Source of the DNA: Calliopum simillimum | Lineage: Eukaryota > Arthropoda > Insecta > Diptera > Lauxaniidae | Assembly: GCA_951812925.1 (NCBI GenBank) | Contig: OX638372.1 | Span: forward strand, 6,324,001-6,388,000 | DNA length: 64,000 nucleotides | Reading direction: 5' to 3' | Program-made: the position numbers and the translations under genes | The notes under the pieces: generated by a model | Told to the model about the DNA's origin: nothing | The model's input: only the letters and a program-made list of their open reading frames with translations | Databases searched by the model: none | Part shown: positions 60,259-64,000 of the stretch, one piece after another | How the letters are laid out: each line of letters begins with the position of its first letter | Numbering within the stretch: the stretch's first letter is position 1

Positions 60259-63124
60259 AAAATTTGTATGTAAAGAAAATGTCTGTCCAAAAATAGAAAT
60301 TGTTACTAAAATTATAAAATTCAAAATGATTTTATATTTTTATGATATTTACCTTACTCGAGTAAGGTGACAATTATGACACTCATTTTTATGCGTGAAA
60401 AAAATATAGTTATTTTGAATAGAATTATAAATTCGAAATGGTCATACATTTTTTTTCTGAAAGTATAAATTACTGTACATAAAGTCAAATTTACGAAATT
60501 TAAAGTAAATATTCCTTTATAATTTAACTACATTTTATTTTTAAATATGACGTTAGGGATCCATCAAATAGTTCAGACGTAAGGTAAATTATACTTGAAA
60601 TTTAGTGTTGATTACTTTAATTTTTCGAGTAGCCGAGTGGAGTAAAAATTATGATGCGTATTTTTCTCCGTATATTTAGCGTATATATATGAGATTGGGT
60701 ACTTATGTAAAAAGACCCAAGACAAATAATATGTATTGGGGGAAAAATCACTTCATCATATCTCTGAAAATATTTAACGCGCATGAATAAGATTTGATAC
60801 ATGTGTACAGAGCGCCAGGACAAATTATGATCACTGGGAAAATGGGCGATGCCACGCCTCCAAAAAAATAAATTATTTATTTATGAGATTTGGTATACAT
60901 GCAAAATGGATAGGGACAAATGACATACTTTGGAAAAATTTTTGATGCCACGTCAACTTAACAAAATAAGGTGAACCAACATTCACTGGGAAATCTTGGT
61001 TTTTTGAAAGATTTTCAATTTCAAATTAAATTAAAAAAAAGTATAAATAATTTTTGCGTAAAATCAAAACAATTTTTAAGAGACATTAATGCACAACATT
61101 CTAAAATTAGCCACTTTGAAATATTGCCTCTGGTTTCCCTGAAACCGTCGTTTGAATTGTTGACCACGAAAACCACTTGTTTTTGTCTCGTGCAACTGCC
61201 TTGGGTTTTTGCAACTATCTTGAAAACGAAAAATTTCCCAAAATCAAACTTAGCACCAATTATAGGGCTAATTAAGAGCTATGAGTTAAGCCTATTGTCA
61301 AAATAAAAGTCCGTTTTATTTTTCCTTTTTTTTAGTTCAAATGTGTTTGACGGTCATGTGCGACACCATGGAAATGCCCATATGTTTCTCGAATTTTCTT
61401 CTGGCATGGCACCGCCCGTTTTTTAATGTGTGTAATTTGTCCGAATTTTGTCCGTTAGTATTTTTTCCTATTTTCCAACGCTTTCCTTATTTTAGCCGCT
61501 TAAAAATGTTATGGCCAGTTAAAAAGGGTCTGTTAACTAATTCGCTAATATCTGAAATTGTTTTTCCTGTTTTATGAAGACTAATGGTGGTATTTGACTT
61601 CAATTGAAATCTGTCCGCGTTGTTTTGTGCCATTTTCGTTTTTACTCTTTTTATTTAGGCTCCGCTACTGCAAAAAAAAAATATTTTTGCATGTCATGTA
61701 ATTGAATGTGACTCATAAGTACGACATGTTGTGCATGATTAAAAATAAAATTATTTTAAAATGGCTATAACTTTGAAAATTGCATGAATTGGGACTTGTA
61801 GTAATGGCAGTAAAATTAATTTTGCGAACTTAACAGAATTTTCTTTGTATCAAAAACTAAAAAGCAGCCATCTTTGATTTCTTTTCGACAGAAAAATCGA
61901 TTTGCATCGGGTAGGCAGATTTTTGCATTCGTATGCATGTTGGCGGGGAGAAAACCTTCGCACTTCGTTGCAACTTGTGATGCTGAGGTTGATTTTGTTG
62001 TCGTTGTTGTAAACTATTCTGTAACTGAAATTCCCGTAAAAACGCGTACACTGCGCTGTTACGAGTACACACTCATTCCGCCAATGCGTCTTGTGCTTTT
62101 TGCCGGAAAAAGAAGTTAAGAATTTGTCATGTTGAAAATCTTTATGTATGTCAACTTCAAAAGAATTTTCTTTAAATTTAAAAATCATAAATTGCATTAA
62201 CACCTCCATTGTAGCTTAAATAAATTTTTTCGTTAAATTTAATTTTTAGTTGGTACCATCAAAGTAAGTGGCATCAAACAACCCCTAAAATTTTCGAGGT
62301 GCATTTTTCACAATATTCGTCGTCACCGTCGTCGTCGTGGTGGTCGCAGTCGTCGTTTTTGTCGTTTCTCCATGTTTGTTAGTATTTTTTCACGATGCGT
62401 ACTCGTGCTCAATCTAACTTAGGTGCCCGTATTAAAATGCAACAACAACAATAACAAAACATTAGCATCGTTGCACCGATAGTTCAAACCCAGGAAGTCA
62501 GTCTGTCCATAACGCGAATGAGCGAACGAACGAACCAACGCACAACTTTGCAGCCCCCTCTAGATGCATGCATCCCTTTACCACCTTGTCAATCCTACTT
62601 CCTCATATTCTGTTCCGGCAAAACTTTGCCGAACTATGATAGTATACCACTGTATGGAATGCACCAGATGTAGGGGTTGTTTAAAAAGTTTACATCAAAG
62701 GAAAAAAAAAAAAAAAAACGAAAAGCAAGAAAACACAGCTCGTGTTGCATTTGCAGTTGCAGTTCCCTGGCAAAAACGGAATTCACTTGAAAATTCAATT
62801 CATTTTTAGTTTTAGATTTTCATATCCCTTGAGCTATCCGCCATCAACATTGCGCATGACATGCTAACAACCCAACCGACCGACCATACGACGACAAACT
62901 ACACCACGACAATTGTGGTAATTAAATTTTTGCCAAAAAGGCAATAAATAACTACTGAGACTGGAATTGTTCAAAAGTTTAAAAAATACATTTTTCTTAT
63001 AATTCCAGTCAGATGTCATAATGTTTCAATTTTGTACTTTTGAACTGAAACAGTTTAATTTAATCTCTTAGTTAACGTTCATGTCTGCAATAATTAAATT
63101 TGAAAATTGAATCCTTAAAAAAAT
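60259..63124. other. no gene seen; GTC-repeat patch
   Basis: No supported gene. 62310-62375 is a GTCGTCGTCGTGG-type trinucleotide run; 62397-62456 opens a 19-codon ORF ending in four Gln codons (CAACAACAACAA). The patch is non-repetitive otherwise and could be leader sequence of a Tlk isoform. Confidence 0.35.
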
Positions 63125-63842
63125 ATGTTATGCTCGGATTAACAGTCGGATTAACAGTCTTTGCCCCTGCGGGTAAGGGGTCAGAATATGCCCGAGGTAA
63201 GCATGCCTGTCGTAAAAGGCGACTAAAAGCGGGTGACCAGCCAGGGTGTGGAAGGGTGTAGCGTTGGACAGCGTTGCGCCTCGAAAGAAAAACCCACAAT
63301 GCCCGTAACTGGCACTGACAAGGCGAGTCGATGCCGCCTTAAAATAAGCATCTTGTCGAAATCCTGTAGCGTCTGATCCAGAGTGGGCGGCTCCCAGGTC
63401 AGCGTCTGTTCCAGATTGGGCGGCTGAAATTAAAAGTGAATTTGGCCACTATATTTGCAGCGCTTGCCGGATCCAGCTTTAAGCTTATAACTTACTGCGT
63501 GGGGCGTTGCCGACAAGATTATACTAATGAAGCATGGATCGAAAAACGATGGAAAATAACTCTCCAAGTGGTACCCACCAGAGTGTGGTTAATCCACCTG
63601 CCTCGGCAGCATGCACATCGGATTTGGAGGTGCAAGAAACATGCATAGTTAGGAATGATTCTCCTATAACTGGAACCAATATGGTTTCTTAAAATTTTAA
63701 AATCCTTTCGATGAAAACTCGAACACGCATCGGCTCTTGGAATGTCCGAACTCTAAATGAACCAGGCAAAATACACCAACCCGTTAGAGAACTCCACAAA
63801 TTCAACCTTGAGATATTGGGATTAAGCGAGTGTAGAACAGTC
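63125..63842 (+). mobile_element. 5' part of an RTE-like LINE, 3'-truncated
   Basis: The 5' leader contains GCATGCCTGTCGTAAAAGGC followed by GACTAAAAGCGGG, typical of insect LINE leaders. It is followed by an ATG at 63711 and the start of the endonuclease domain: RTRIGSWNVRTLNEPGK and EILGLSECR. The frame runs into unrelated sequence at about 63838, so the endonuclease active site and the whole reverse transcriptase are absent. Retaining the 5' end while losing the 3' end is the reverse of normal LINE truncation. A tandem GGGCGGCT block (63384-63425) lies in the leader. Confidence 0.75.
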
Positions 63843-64000
63843 TTTAGTCAACTTATAACAAGGGTTTAACCAACAACATTTTATTTTCAGTCATTCGTTA
63901 ACTATTAGTTAATCAACGCGCATCCACGCAACATCTTTTTTACGAGCCTTAAATGTGTCCGTTTTTTGCACTCAATTATATTTTTGAGCCCATCTACTAA

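Noticed and set aside
61850..62209. 119-codon minus-strand ORF with some Cys and basic residues
   Set aside because: No recognisable domain, and a 71-codon ORF overlaps in another frame; length alone is not convincing here.

Overview
This is a eukaryotic nuclear window, very probably from a higher fly (Diptera, Brachycera). The grounds are an AT-rich, repeat-dense background, short GT-AG introns of 62-137 bp, CAG/CAA ('opa'-type) coding repeats, and three dipteran-type genes: Suv4-20 (Hmt4-20), skpA, and the first coding exon of tousled-like kinase (Tlk). From memory, Hmt4-20 and skpA are neighbours near the tip of the Drosophila X, so the block may be Muller element A. That is inference, and the species cannot be named from the sequence alone.

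Layout. 1-3204 is AT-rich intergenic DNA. 3205-8968 (minus) is a two-exon Suv4-20 histone H4K20 methyltransferase gene; its 1.47 kb intron holds a tandem repeat and a fold-back minisatellite element. 9.0-22.9 kb has no intact gene. It holds nested transposons (a piggyBac-like element inside a LINE tail, then a hAT-like element), palindromic MITE-like elements, and a LINE with a reverse transcriptase domain on the minus strand. 22.9-24.3 kb carries a decayed, intron-bearing relic that resembles the N-terminal half of gamma-tubulin complex protein 5 (Grip128 type). At 25.16-25.56 kb there is a previously unrecognised-looking two-exon gene for a 111-residue cysteine-rich single-pass membrane protein. 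26.7-29.0 kb has a possible microprotein ORF, a GC-rich 146-bp tandem repeat, a hAT transposase relic and a Harbinger-type MITE.

29.3-30.2 kb is skpA (plus), complete with a 5' UTR intron. 34.2-34.4 kb carries a 5' UTR exon and the first 24 codons of Tlk (plus). The rest of Tlk is not seen here and presumably lies beyond the right edge, which would make most of 34.4-64 kb a very long first intron. That stretch is packed with mobile DNA: a 2-kb imperfect palindrome with a different insertion in each arm, an internally deleted mariner, an internally deleted Tc1-like element, repeats carrying tRNA-like T-arm modules, several GC-box tandem-repeat families, and a 3'-truncated RTE-like LINE at the right end. 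A CAG/CAA-rich non-repetitive block at 53.6-53.9 kb may be an alternative promoter/5' UTR exon.

The intact genes act separately: Suv4-20 in heterochromatin, Skp1 in SCF ubiquitin ligases, Tlk in chromatin assembly. I see no operon-like or novel multi-gene system. The most notable items are the nested insertion histories, the GCP5-like relic, the small membrane-protein gene, and the tRNA-like modules inside a repeat family.
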